Shown here one piece after another: positions 5,495 to 13,791 of a stretch of DNA of 15,098 bases. Under the pieces are notes generated by a model, which made no database searches, was not told where the DNA came from, and saw only the letters and a program-made list of their open reading frames with translations. A program made the position numbers and the translations under genes. The stretch is from Kiritimatiellia bacterium. Its GTDB lineage: Bacteria > Verrucomicrobiota > Kiritimatiellia > RFP12 > UBA1067. The stretch spans positions 1 to 15,098 of the forward strand of contig JAGBFY010000071.1 in NCBI GenBank assembly GCA_017936245.1. Reading direction: 5' to 3'. Within the stretch, counting starts at the first letter, position 1. Every line of letters starts with the position of its first letter.

Positions 5495-6910
5495 ATGAGA
5501 CACAATTATGCTGATGATGTATTCGCCTCTGTCGGACGGCGGTATTTTGTTGCGGGACTGGGCGCAAGCGCCATTTCCATGGCGGCACGTCCCCTCGCAG
5601 CGGCGCACAGCCCCGTTTCCGGAAACATTCCATATTCGGGCAATACCTCAGGACGGAAGTGGTACAAGGGAAACACCCATATGCACACCATCCGTTCCGA
5701 TGGCGACACATTCCCCATTGAGGCGGCGGCCCTTTTCAAGCGGGACGGCTATCATTTCATCAGTTTCTCCGACCACAATGTCTCTTCTGCCGAGCCACAA
5801 AAACCGATCCCTGTCGATTCGCACAAAGGCAAGAAGATATCACAGGAAATGCGCACGAACTTCGGACGCGACTTCCCCGGTCTCGAACTCTGCCGCACAG
5901 TGCAGGACGATAAAGGACGCGAATGCTACATCTCTGCATCTATCGAAGAAATCGCAAAGCTTCTTGATGAGCCTGGGCGCTTCCTGACAATCGGAGGCAA
6001 TGAGGTGTCGGCGGCTCCGACAGCCGGCAAGGAGCTCCACTGCAATTTCATCAACTATCCAAAACCGTGCCGAGCAAAAAACGAACGCACGGTCACAGAA
6101 TGTCTGGACTGGATTAGCGACGAATACAGACGCAACGTCGGCGATGCCCGTACATCGATAATGACCCTCAACCATCCGCTTTGGGTCAGCTATGACGTCC
6201 AGCCGCACATAATAGCCGAACGTACGGACATCAGATTCTTCGAAGTGTGCAACTCCGGCTCCATGCCGCGCTTCAACCTCCCGGGCATGGAGTTCACCCA
6301 CGACAAATGGTGGGATGTCGTGAACACAATGCGCGCAATCAAGGGACAGCCTCTGATATATGGCCTCGCATGCAATGACATACACGGTTACACCCCCATG
6401 CGAAAGCAAACAAAACGCAAGGCAGGATATGTACAGGTTCTGGCAAAAGAGCTTACAATTCCGGACATAATCGAGGCGTTCCACCGTGGCGACTTCTACG
6501 CTTCAACCGGTCTCAACCTAGCGAGCGTACACTTTGACCGCACCACACGCACGTTGTCGGTCGAAGTCGATCCCTCATTCGGAGACGACTGCAGAATAGA
6601 ATTCATCGGCTCGAAAAAAGGCGTCGATACATCGGTGCAGGAAATCGTGAAATGGGAGATCAAAGGCAAGCCCAACAAGTGGCTGGAAAGCAGACACTTC
6701 TCAATGCACCGCACGGTTGAACGCTACTCCGACAAAATCGGCAGCGTATTCAAGACAGTCAAAGGGCGCACCGCAAGCTACACCATGCAACCGGACGATC
6801 TCTACGTTCGTGCAAAAGTGGCGTCTCCGCACAACGCCAACACAAACAACCGCGAGCCGAACTTCCCAATTGCATGGACGCAGCCGATCTCTGCAAAGGA
6901 TATGCTGTAG
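5495..6910 (+). CDS. Tat-exported PHP-domain metallohydrolase-like protein
   Basis: 471 residues from ATG 5495. The N-terminus is a twin-arginine signal: GRRYFVAGLG (14-23), a hydrophobic stretch to about 31, and a likely cut after AAA37. The PHP metal-site residues are in order: H62-x-H64 followed by SDG (68-70), D93-H94 (FSDHN), E170 (GNEVSAAP), H182, H227 (LNHPLW) and D294-x-H296 (ACNDIHGY). The PHP family comprises metal-dependent phosphoesterases and related hydrolases; the substrate here is unknown. Residues ~330-471 form a beta-rich C-terminal part that I do not recognise. Export by Tat implies folding, and often metal loading, before transport. No Shine-Dalgarno sequence precedes the ATG; the -10 box ends 7 nt upstream. 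It diverges from the aldolase and converges on the glycoside hydrolase gene, 77 bases away, with no clear terminator between. Confidence 0.82.
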   Translation: MRHNYADDVFASVGRRYFVAGLGASAISMAARPLAAAHSPVSGNIPYSGNTSGRKWYKGNTHMHTIRSDGDTFPIEAAALFKRDGYHFISFSDHNVSSAEPQKPIPVDSHKGKKISQEMRTNFGRDFPGLELCRTVQDDKGRECYISASIEEIAKLLDEPGRFLTIGGNEVSAAPTAGKELHCNFINYPKPCRAKNERTVTECLDWISDEYRRNVGDARTSIMTLNHPLWVSYDVQPHIIAERTDIRFFEVCNSGSMPRFNLPGMEFTHDKWWDVVNTMRAIKGQPLIYGLACNDIHGYTPMRKQTKRKAGYVQVLAKELTIPDIIEAFHRGDFYASTGLNLASVHFDRTTRTLSVEVDPSFGDDCRIEFIGSKKGVDTSVQEIVKWEIKGKPNKWLESRHFSMHRTVERYSDKIGSVFKTVKGRTASYTMQPDDLYVRAKVASPHNANTNNREPNFPIAWTQPISAKDML

Positions 6911-6987
6911 CCTACACTACGTCAATTGCTCAGATACAGCCATCGACGCTTTATAGGCTTTCAACTCCTTCGCTTCTGCGATTCACT

Positions 6988-8886
6988 TTACAGATTCACC
7001 CACTCAACACCAAACGGAGCGACCGATACACTAACGGTTTTCGCTCCGACAGACACTTCTACCTCCACACTCTTATTCACAACGCTGCACACAAGCAGAT
7101 GAACCGAACCATCCTTCATTCGCCAGGTACGGCAAACAACCGACTTCGGATCATACGCCGGTTCAGGACCGGGCTCGGCAAGGATGACAGACTCTTTTCC
7201 CTTCACATCCCGGGCAACTGCGCATACGTCCGCCCAACGCCGCGCCTTTTCCTCGTCCGTCGCCCCGCGACGGTAGGCGTCCTCGAAATAATAGTATACG
7301 ATTCCGTTCGCACCGGCGGCGATAGCCTGCCAGGTCATGGAGCCCATTTCCTCGCGCGTCGGCATGCGCATGTTCTTCGGCTTTTTCCAATCCTTGCCTT
7401 GTCCGGCATACGTGTTCTTCACGTAGTGAGACCAGTCGAACGCCTGAGGTATCTGCCACATCGGACGGTAGCCATACATTCCGCACCGAGCCTTAAGCGC
7501 CCAATCGGCAGCCATGCCAAGATTTCCGTCACCCCAAGGGCTTCCCACCGGATACGGGTCCATGCCGACAGCATCATAACCGTTCACATGCAGACGCACA
7601 ACCGCCGGATTGTTGATACATATCCATGTGGGATGATCCGGATCAAGCCGATGGCACATCTGTCGCCTGTCTTCAAGATGCTTAGCATAAACCGAGGGCA
7701 GTTCGTCGGCAAGATACCACGCCAAAGTCGCAGGATGCGAACGGAACTTTTCAACAAGACCATCAATGTAGTTTGCGCGATAGCGGGCAGCCTTCTGCAC
7801 GTTCGTGCTTGCCATCAGCTCATAGAAGCCGCATATCGGATATATGACCTTAATCCCGGCGGCGGCGCACATGTCCATCTTCTTTTCGTCCGGACGCTTG
7901 TATGGCATAAGACAGTTGAAGGCCGTGTTCGTATAGACCGCAAGATCGGCGGCATTCACGTCGTTCCAGTACATTCCGAGAGGAAAGAATGGCTTGCCGT
8001 CCAGAATCGTGCGGCCATACCTGTCGAACCATACCTTGCGCTGCGGAAGACGCTTCAACCGGGCAAACCCACAGTCCATCTGGCCTAGCGTCTTCTCGCC
8101 GATCTTGAGCGACATGCTTACCTTGTTCGTTCCAAACGCGAATACCTCTACTGGGAGCTGTACAGACGCAACACCGTTAGACAGCGTTCCAAGCGCCACT
8201 TTCTCGCCTTCCTGTGAAAGATACCGCAATTCCGCTCGAAGGCGTTTAACGTCATGCTTCAGTTCATTGACCGCATATCCTGCAGAAAAGCCAACCGTAC
8301 CTTCCGCAGCCTCATTGCGGTATGCCGAACAGCAAAGGGACTCCAGAGCATTCACGGCAACAGGATATATTCGGAACCCGTCAAACGCAACACGACCATG
8401 GGAGCCCTCCTTCGCCCAAATGTAAAAACGTCCCTTGCTTGCGTTCATCGGCAATGGACGCGTCGTACCCTCGACGCGGCAGAATCCATCCTTTCGGATG
8501 ATGTTGTCCGCTATCCGAGCTGAACCCGCACCCGCCCCTCGCAGAAGACGGCTCTTGGAATCATATACAGCAAAACTTACCGAAACGGGACGGTCCTTGG
8601 CCTTGAACTCCGATTCGTTCACCCACGCCTCGAAGCGATACGCCTCGCCCGGCTCAACCGGAACCATCTCGTTGCGCTCCAGCCATTTGGGGATTTCACC
8701 TTTTGCATATTCGAGTACAAGTGCGCGGGATCCGTCAAGCCCCGCGCCATCGACCACCTTCCACTGACTGGTCGGCAGTTTCCATCTATCTGCTCCACTC
8801 TCGAAATCGTCACGGAAAATATCTGCAGCAAAAGTGGATAAGCCACCGGAAAGGATGGTGACGGCTGCAAACGACAATGGATTCAC
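6988..8886 (-). CDS. Secreted glycoside hydrolase-like protein (clan GH-A type barrel)
   Basis: 632 residues from GTG 8886, chosen because GGAGG stands 7 nt upstream and the GTG overlaps the preceding stop as GTGA. The N-terminus is a Sec signal peptide with a likely cut after FAA21. Residues 22-175 look like a carbohydrate-binding beta-sandwich (DDFESGADRW, later GRVAFDGFRIYP). Residues ~180-280 form another beta domain. Residues ~288-570 are a TIM-barrel-like hydrolase with GRTILDGKPFFPLGMYW (291-307), SHPATLAWYLADELP (383-397), in which E395 is the likely acid/base, then GMDPYP (441-446) and MWQIPQAFDW (476-485). The nucleophile is not obvious. A short C-terminal beta domain ends the protein. 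It resembles GH2-related and beta-galactosidase-like hydrolases; family and substrate are unassigned. It is the last gene of a three-gene exported module. Confidence 0.75.
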   Translation of the reverse strand: MNPLSFAAVTILSGGLSTFAADIFRDDFESGADRWKLPTSQWKVVDGAGLDGSRALVLEYAKGEIPKWLERNEMVPVEPGEAYRFEAWVNESEFKAKDRPVSVSFAVYDSKSRLLRGAGAGSARIADNIIRKDGFCRVEGTTRPLPMNASKGRFYIWAKEGSHGRVAFDGFRIYPVAVNALESLCCSAYRNEAAEGTVGFSAGYAVNELKHDVKRLRAELRYLSQEGEKVALGTLSNGVASVQLPVEVFAFGTNKVSMSLKIGEKTLGQMDCGFARLKRLPQRKVWFDRYGRTILDGKPFFPLGMYWNDVNAADLAVYTNTAFNCLMPYKRPDEKKMDMCAAAGIKVIYPICGFYELMASTNVQKAARYRANYIDGLVEKFRSHPATLAWYLADELPSVYAKHLEDRRQMCHRLDPDHPTWICINNPAVVRLHVNGYDAVGMDPYPVGSPWGDGNLGMAADWALKARCGMYGYRPMWQIPQAFDWSHYVKNTYAGQGKDWKKPKNMRMPTREEMGSMTWQAIAAGANGIVYYYFEDAYRRGATDEEKARRWADVCAVARDVKGKESVILAEPGPEPAYDPKSVVCRTWRMKDGSVHLLVCSVVNKSVEVEVSVGAKTVSVSVAPFGVEWVNL

Positions 8887-10352
8887 TGTCCGTCCTCCAC
8901 CGTAAGGCAAAGTCTGAAGCCGTTCATGTATGGAGCTGACGGACCTGTCCAGGTGTCCCGAGTTCTGTAAGCGGCGCGAAGTTCATGATGAGCCATACTG
9001 TAACTGCCTCCTCGCTGAACGCGCTGTGGATACCCGTACTGACTAATAAACGCAACGTCCTTTTCTGGTCCCTTCGGATCCATCACTTCGTTGTCCGTAA
9101 ACATATCATACCAATCAAGACACCATTCCTGCACATTGCCGAGCATATCATACAACCCCCAGGCATTTGGCTTATATGTTCCCACACGCGCCGTTCCAAT
9201 GTTTGTATCAAGAGTCTTGGCTTCGTCAGCGTTTGCAATCTTATGATCCGTCTTGTCATAATATCCGCCGTTCATGTTGAATCGTGCAATGGCCTTGAGA
9301 TTTGCCGGAGCATTGTAGTAGTATGCATCGGCTGGTGAAAAACCGTTATACCAACCCGTAGCCGTCTTAGCGCGGCAGGCGTATTCCCACTGCGCCTCAG
9401 TCGGAATGTCAATCTTCGGCGATCCACAAGAACTGAGCGATGCACGAAGCTTGCCAAGAAATGAAGTTGCAAGCACTTCGTGCGTATCGTTCGTGGGCCA
9501 TGTCGTACCGGCACCAGAGGCACCGCGGATATTGTCATAACTAACCTGTTCGACAGGACGGGTATTCCTGCATGTCTCCAATGAATACCTGCTCGGCCAA
9601 AGTCCTGTCACCTTCCAATACTGATATTGTGTCACTTCAAACACGCCAATGTAGAAGTCCTTCGTTAAAGTGACATCGTGCTGTGTTTCGCGTCCGTACA
9701 CGGTAACCTTGTTCGTAGTGGACACATCTGTATCTTTGCGCCCCAGTTCACCTTCCGGTGAACCCATTGTAAATGTCTGGCCCTTCGCCGGAATCTTGCG
9801 CAGCACGATATGCGTCGTGGCGTACCTGACGTCGTTAGTGACCTCCGTCCAGATGATCACGTCTGAGACCGGAGTGTTGTAGCCCGTGAATTTGGAATAA
9901 TCGGTCTCGATCGTTCCCATCTCTCCGTTCAAAAGCTGGGCACGGGTCACATCCTGGCAGTCGCCATTTTCAAGATTGTATACCTTGTAGAGAACCTCAT
10001 TGATGTTTGCCGCCGAATCAGAAAGCACAAGTTCCACCTTGAAGTTTGCCAAAACCTTCCTTGCGGTTCCGAACGCTTTCACGGGATCGATGACGATTGT
10101 CCCCACGCCATCCTTCGATATTCCGTAGATGTCGCCTGTAAGCGATTTGGAAAGGTTCTCCGATACAAGCTCTTCCTCTCCATCATAGACCTTCACGCCT
10201 ACATTGACCGGTGATGTTACACCGGAAATCTTGTATTCGACCTTCACATCCGTTGACCAAGGCCACTGCTGACGCACAATCACCTCGTCAATCTGTGCCG
10301 CACCGAGCGAAGCCGCCGCCATCATTGCCGTAAATACCGTTGTTGCTTTCAT
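8883..10352 (-). CDS. Exported FGE/SUMF1-fold protein without catalytic cysteines
   Basis: 489 residues from ATG 10352, which has AAAGGA 8 nt upstream; the TTG further up is rejected. A Sec signal peptide covers about 1-19 (AAASLGAA). Residues 20-175 form a beta-rich domain of unknown function. Residues ~182-484 are a formylglycine-generating-enzyme fold: FTMGSPEGE (194-202), GVFEVTQYQYW (236-246), IPTEAQWEYACRA (316-328), NAWGLYDMLGNVQEW (396-410), RVQRGGSYS (444-452) and GFRLCL (478-483). In true FGE the segment after RGGS carries the copper-binding cysteine pair; here it reads YSMAHHELRAAYR, with none. Sulfatase activation is therefore unlikely, and a binding or other role of the fold is more plausible. 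It lies 24 bases after the small exported protein, and its stop overlaps the hydrolase start. Confidence 0.85.
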   Translation of the reverse strand: MKATTVFTAMMAAASLGAAQIDEVIVRQQWPWSTDVKVEYKISGVTSPVNVGVKVYDGEEELVSENLSKSLTGDIYGISKDGVGTIVIDPVKAFGTARKVLANFKVELVLSDSAANINEVLYKVYNLENGDCQDVTRAQLLNGEMGTIETDYSKFTGYNTPVSDVIIWTEVTNDVRYATTHIVLRKIPAKGQTFTMGSPEGELGRKDTDVSTTNKVTVYGRETQHDVTLTKDFYIGVFEVTQYQYWKVTGLWPSRYSLETCRNTRPVEQVSYDNIRGASGAGTTWPTNDTHEVLATSFLGKLRASLSSCGSPKIDIPTEAQWEYACRAKTATGWYNGFSPADAYYYNAPANLKAIARFNMNGGYYDKTDHKIANADEAKTLDTNIGTARVGTYKPNAWGLYDMLGNVQEWCLDWYDMFTDNEVMDPKGPEKDVAFISQYGYPQRVQRGGSYSMAHHELRAAYRTRDTWTGPSAPYMNGFRLCLTVEDGQ

Positions 10353-10376
10353 TGTTTCATTCCTTTCAAAGGTCAA

Positions 10377-11054
10377 TCACTTCATTATGAAAAAGAAACC
10401 ATCACCGCCGCCGACAAGAGAAAGCGCGTACGGCATTCCGTTCAGCTCATAGGTGAAGTCGAGGCTGTCGTTTCGCTTTATCCCCTCAAGTCCGTACCAG
10501 CCTTGCGCACCATCAGTCTCCAAAGGCTGAGGTTCTGCGCCGTTCAGGCAAAGGGTGAGATTTTTCATTCCGTACGGAACCGGCAGCACCGCACGGTACT
10601 TGAATTTCTTCCAGGAGGCCGACTCTTCCGGAATCACGCACCGCGCAACGCCTGCAGCATCTTTCGCATATCCGCGGACAGCTCCAAGTTTTGCGGTTTG
10701 AACTGTGCCGTCATCAAACGAAAGTGTGAGCGTATAGACGTTCTCAGTGCGCTCATTCGCAGGTGCGGGAAGTTCAATATCAACGCTTTGCGCCGTGATG
10801 CCGTAGTAGGTTTTTGAATACTGCATTCCCTCCACCAGAAGATTGGCCTTTGCAGCACCCTTCGGATGATAAACGGGAATTGTCATCGTACTGTTTGTCG
10901 CCGTGCGCCAGAATGAACTCGTCTCAGGCTGAAGGAATACAAATGTCGCATCGCTTTTCGAACCTTCGGCGCCAATCGCAATAATAGGCAGCAGAATCCC
11001 TGCCGCAAAAACGCGGCAGACATCACCGAAGGTGTTTTCCCTGTTCTTTGCCAT
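10377..11054 (-). CDS. Exported protein of unknown function
   Basis: 225 residues from ATG 11054, which has AGGAGG 4 nt upstream; the longer TTG-started frame would begin upstream of the promoter. A Sec signal peptide is visible: a long polar front, then VFAAGILLPIIAIGA and a likely cut near residue 30. The mature part is beta-rich with no family that I recognise (for example ANLLVEGMQYSKTYYGI, and a GGGDGFFFIMK end). There are only two cysteines in the mature part. Position suggests that it works with the FGE-fold protein and the hydrolase downstream, as first gene of the operon, perhaps as an extracellular or surface binding partner. That role is inference from context only. Confidence 0.75.
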   Translation of the reverse strand: MAKNRENTFGDVCRVFAAGILLPIIAIGAEGSKSDATFVFLQPETSSFWRTATNSTMTIPVYHPKGAAKANLLVEGMQYSKTYYGITAQSVDIELPAPANERTENVYTLTLSFDDGTVQTAKLGAVRGYAKDAAGVARCVIPEESASWKKFKYRAVLPVPYGMKNLTLCLNGAEPQPLETDGAQGWYGLEGIKRNDSLDFTYELNGMPYALSLVGGGDGFFFIMK

Positions 11055-11058
11055 ATCT

Positions 11059-11086
11059 CCTCCTAACAAACTTTTTCTACAGGAGG
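11059..11086 (-). promoter_or_regulatory. Possible hairpin hiding the ribosome-binding site
   Basis: Minus-strand CCTCCT (11086-11081) is the exact complement of the Shine-Dalgarno AGGAGG (11064-11059), with a 16-nt loop and one extra G-U pair. The first arm straddles the predicted transcription start (~11082). Only transcripts entering from further upstream would carry the whole arm and could close the site. Confidence 0.35.
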
Positions 11087-11088
11087 GA

Positions 11089-11116
11089 AATATACCAAAA
11101 TGATTTTTTTTTTCAA
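11089..11116 (-). promoter_or_regulatory. Sigma-70-type promoter of the three-gene exported operon
   Basis: On the minus strand TTGAAA (11116-11111) is followed after 16 nt by TATATT (11094-11089). The spacer starts with an A run. The predicted transcription start is near 11082, giving a leader of about 28 nt with AGGAGG before ATG 11054. It is the only promoter in the window with a clear -35 and without the extended -10 TG. Confidence 0.6.
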
Positions 11117-11141
11117 CCAAAATCCAAAATCAGCGATGCCT

Positions 11142-12278
11142 TTAAATCACTTCCTTGATGTACTTTTCCTTGACCGTGCGCCAGAGCACCAGGCAGAATG
11201 CCGACAGAGGAATCGCCAGCAGCAGACCAATGAACGACTGGAACACAGCACTCCAGAAAACGAACGAGAATATGACTCCGGCAAAGCCAAGCCCTGTACG
11301 ATTACCCTGGATGAGAGGCGTGATTGCATAGCCGTCCGCAAACTGTCCGCACGCCCACACCCCGGTGACGCCGACAAGGCGCAGCGTGCTTCCGCCATCA
11401 CCGAAAAACGCCAAGAGAAGCGCGACCGGCAGACATATGACTGTCCCAAGAAGCGGAACGAGGTTTATCACGCCAAGAAGGAATCCTATCACGAATCCGT
11501 ACGGAAGACCGACAAGCGTGAAGCCCAGACCGTAAAGCGCGCCCTCGATCAGGCAGATCACAACCTGGCGCTGGAGGAAAGAGACGATAATCTCAAAGAA
11601 CGAATCTATCTGCGCCGCCACGAAGTTGCGGGTCTCCTCTTTGAGGAACGGCATCTGCCTAACGCAGTCTCGGCCATGGACCTCAGGCTTCATCAGAAAG
11701 TAAACGAAAAAGATTGTAGTCACAAGCCCGCCGACAACCCATGTGAAGTATTTCATAAGACTGAAGCTCGCCTTAATCGCCTTCACTCCGTACTGGGAAC
11801 CGAACTGGGATATCATGTCGTGCGAGAACTGCGCAGGGTTCGTGAAGAAAAGAAGCATATCCTCCGGAACCCCAAACTTAACAAGGCCGGCATACAGTCC
11901 GGGGTGTCTAACCTGGCACCATTCACTCGCCCTGGCGACAATGGTCGGCGCCGCCGCGATGAATGCCGATATCTGCTCGACAATCATGGAGCCGACAAGC
12001 CACAGGACGAGTCCTGCGGGAATCAGCACCGTAAGCGACATCGCCACAAACGAAAGGGTGGGATTCCGGAGACGTTTCAGAAACCAGCCGAAATACGGCT
12101 TGAAGAACATCGCGAGCAGCACCCCGAGAACAACTGGAACCAGCGCAGGCGCAGCCAGATCGACAACCTTCAGCAATGCCCAGCATATCCCAAGCACAAA
12201 TGCGCTGACGACCGTCACTGCAACCGTGGTGATGCCGGCCGCCGCCCATTTCCTCTGACGCTCACTCAAGCCTATCAT
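11142..12278 (-). CDS. AI-2E family membrane permease
   Basis: 378 residues from ATG 12278, with AAGGGAA just upstream. A GTG six bases earlier is a possible alternative. Several membrane segments are visible at about 12-34, 42-60, 78-99, 177-196, 238-292, 297-315 and 330-365. The soluble stretch at about 100-170 is typical of the family. The family core GLPYGFVIGFLLGVINLVPLLG starts at 257, and the segment near 305-325 (WACGQFADGYAITPLIQG) carries the usual pore-lining pattern before the last helices. Members export or exchange small solutes (AI-2, Na+/H+ and others), and most are uncharacterised. The ATG overlaps the radical SAM stop by ATGA, so the two are very likely translated in a coupled way. 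No terminator is seen after the stop. Confidence 0.88.
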   Translation of the reverse strand: MIGLSERQRKWAAAGITTVAVTVVSAFVLGICWALLKVVDLAAPALVPVVLGVLLAMFFKPYFGWFLKRLRNPTLSFVAMSLTVLIPAGLVLWLVGSMIVEQISAFIAAAPTIVARASEWCQVRHPGLYAGLVKFGVPEDMLLFFTNPAQFSHDMISQFGSQYGVKAIKASFSLMKYFTWVVGGLVTTIFFVYFLMKPEVHGRDCVRQMPFLKEETRNFVAAQIDSFFEIIVSFLQRQVVICLIEGALYGLGFTLVGLPYGFVIGFLLGVINLVPLLGTVICLPVALLLAFFGDGGSTLRLVGVTGVWACGQFADGYAITPLIQGNRTGLGFAGVIFSFVFWSAVFQSFIGLLLAIPLSAFCLVLWRTVKEKYIKEVI

Positions 12279-13756
12279 TGGCACTTCCCTTTCGAACCAT
12301 GTCCGCCACGGAAATCAAGGAGATGTCCAAGCAGCGAACGGACTCCACGATAATAGAACGAAAAATCGAAAAGCGTGCGCGTAGAAGTCAATCTCCGCCA
12401 CAGCGCGGCAGGCTGAAGAAAACCGCGATAGACATCACGTATGGCACACTTGATCTCCTCTTCCGTCGCAAGCGGAGTCTTCGTGATGGCACGGCGCATA
12501 TCATACTCGTCCCAGTCGAGAGAGGTCAGACCGTCCGCAGCCCTGAGCTCGTTGAAAAGCGGTGTTCCTGGATAGGGGATTGTAAGAGTGCACTGCAAGG
12601 TTGAAGCGTATCCCTTGGCAAGCATCCGCCGTGCAAGCTTCACCGTGTTTGCGATCTCCGCCTTGCCTTCCCATGCATGGCCGAACATGAATGTAAGGTG
12701 TACATCAAGCCCGGCTTCGCTAGCCCATTTCGCTCCCCGCTCGATATCCTCAACCTTGAGAGCTTTCACGAACCTGTCGAGCGTAACCTGGTTGGCGGAC
12801 TCCACTCCGAAAAGAACAAGACGGAAACCTGCCTTGCGCATCATGCTGTAATCTGCGGCCGTCAGACGTCCGAAGCGCATGTTGCAGTCGATGCGGACTT
12901 TCTTGTTGAGACCGCGCTTGACCATCTCATCGCAGAATATCTCCATGAACCGTCCGACAGGGAAAGAGCCGGAATCGTCCATGATCTCCTTCACGCCGTA
13001 TTTTTCGACAAGGTTCTCGATCTCATCCACAACATCGCGGGGATCGCGAGTACGGTAGGTGGGATAGAGCGTCGTCCAGCTGCAAAAAGTGCATTTTGCA
13101 TGCCAGCAGTCGCGTCCGGACATTATGTACGTGCCGGGTGTCCGACGGAAATTGCCGTTCTTCTCAGCATACAGCTTCCACTTGCAGAGATCGCGGTCGA
13201 TCCAGGGCGTAGTCTTAAGGTCGTGGTTAAGCTGGAAACGTCCGGTGTTCTTTACGGAGCCATCGCCACCACGATACCATATGCCCGGCTCGTAGTTTCT
13301 CTCATCGCCTTTGGATGCGACAAGGTTCATCAGCAGGAAATCCCAATCGCCGCCGGTCAGGATAAAATCGACGGCGCAGTTCTCCATCGTCTCATCCGGC
13401 ATCGCGGTAACATGGTCACTGACAAGGATATACTTCGTCGACGACAGACTGCCGCCCCTATGTCCGTCAATCCACTTCCAGTGGCGCTTAACGACGGGTG
13501 TCTTCGTCTCAAGGACGACATAGTCAGGACAGAACTCCGCCAGACGTCTGTCGAACTCCTCCGGAGTCAGCTCCTCCGCGATGCCATCAAGCCACAGGAC
13601 CTCATGTCCTGCGGCTTTCAGCATGGTCGCCGCCGTCGCCGGCACGACCGGAAATATGTACGTGGGGCGGGAGAACCACTGGAACTGCCTGTTCTGGGAA
13701 AGAAGCGGAACCCCTTTCTCGCTCGGCAGAGGAGGATAGCCAATTGCAATTCTCAT
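12275..13756 (-). CDS. B12-binding-type radical SAM enzyme
   Basis: 493 residues from ATG 13756, chosen because the fold begins MRIAIGYPPLP and GGGG lies 6 nt upstream; the GTG at 13798 would overlap the DUF481 stop. Residues 1-150 have the cobalamin-binding Rossmann layout (YPPLP, PATAATMLKAAGHEVLWLD, SDHVTAMPDETMENCAVDFILTGG). The radical SAM barrel starts near 208. The cluster cysteines C217, C222 and C225 (GRDCWHAKCTFCSW) are spaced CX4CX2C instead of the usual CX3CX2C. Further barrel motifs are IMDDSGSFP (258-266), RIDCNMR (288-294), LFGVES (315-320), LTFMFGH (354-360) and IPYPGTPLF (393-401). Reaction and substrate are unknown; methylation of an unactivated carbon is common in this class. 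The neighbours are an outer-membrane protein upstream and a coupled permease downstream. Confidence 0.88.
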   Translation of the reverse strand: MRIAIGYPPLPSEKGVPLLSQNRQFQWFSRPTYIFPVVPATAATMLKAAGHEVLWLDGIAEELTPEEFDRRLAEFCPDYVVLETKTPVVKRHWKWIDGHRGGSLSSTKYILVSDHVTAMPDETMENCAVDFILTGGDWDFLLMNLVASKGDERNYEPGIWYRGGDGSVKNTGRFQLNHDLKTTPWIDRDLCKWKLYAEKNGNFRRTPGTYIMSGRDCWHAKCTFCSWTTLYPTYRTRDPRDVVDEIENLVEKYGVKEIMDDSGSFPVGRFMEIFCDEMVKRGLNKKVRIDCNMRFGRLTAADYSMMRKAGFRLVLFGVESANQVTLDRFVKALKVEDIERGAKWASEAGLDVHLTFMFGHAWEGKAEIANTVKLARRMLAKGYASTLQCTLTIPYPGTPLFNELRAADGLTSLDWDEYDMRRAITKTPLATEEEIKCAIRDVYRGFLQPAALWRRLTSTRTLFDFSFYYRGVRSLLGHLLDFRGGHGSKGKCQ

Positions 13757-13791
13757 CCCATTCCCCGTCCCTTGATCGTCACTATCCGTTC

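Noticed and set aside
6911..6987. Bidirectional terminator between the convergent PHP and hydrolase genes
   Set aside because: Only a 4-bp stem (AGCC/GGCT) without a T run could be found.
8887..8910. Hydrolase start at 8910
   Set aside because: The GTG at 8886 has GGAGG at the right distance and begins a proper signal peptide; the longer form adds eight polar residues inside the upstream gene.
8883..10350. Sulfatase-activating enzyme (true FGE)
   Set aside because: The active-site cysteine segment is replaced and no sulfatase gene is in the window.
11100..12353. 417-residue plus-strand frame opposite the permease
   Set aside because: It is a highly charged, Gln/Arg/His-rich shadow of a membrane protein gene, with no ribosome-binding site.
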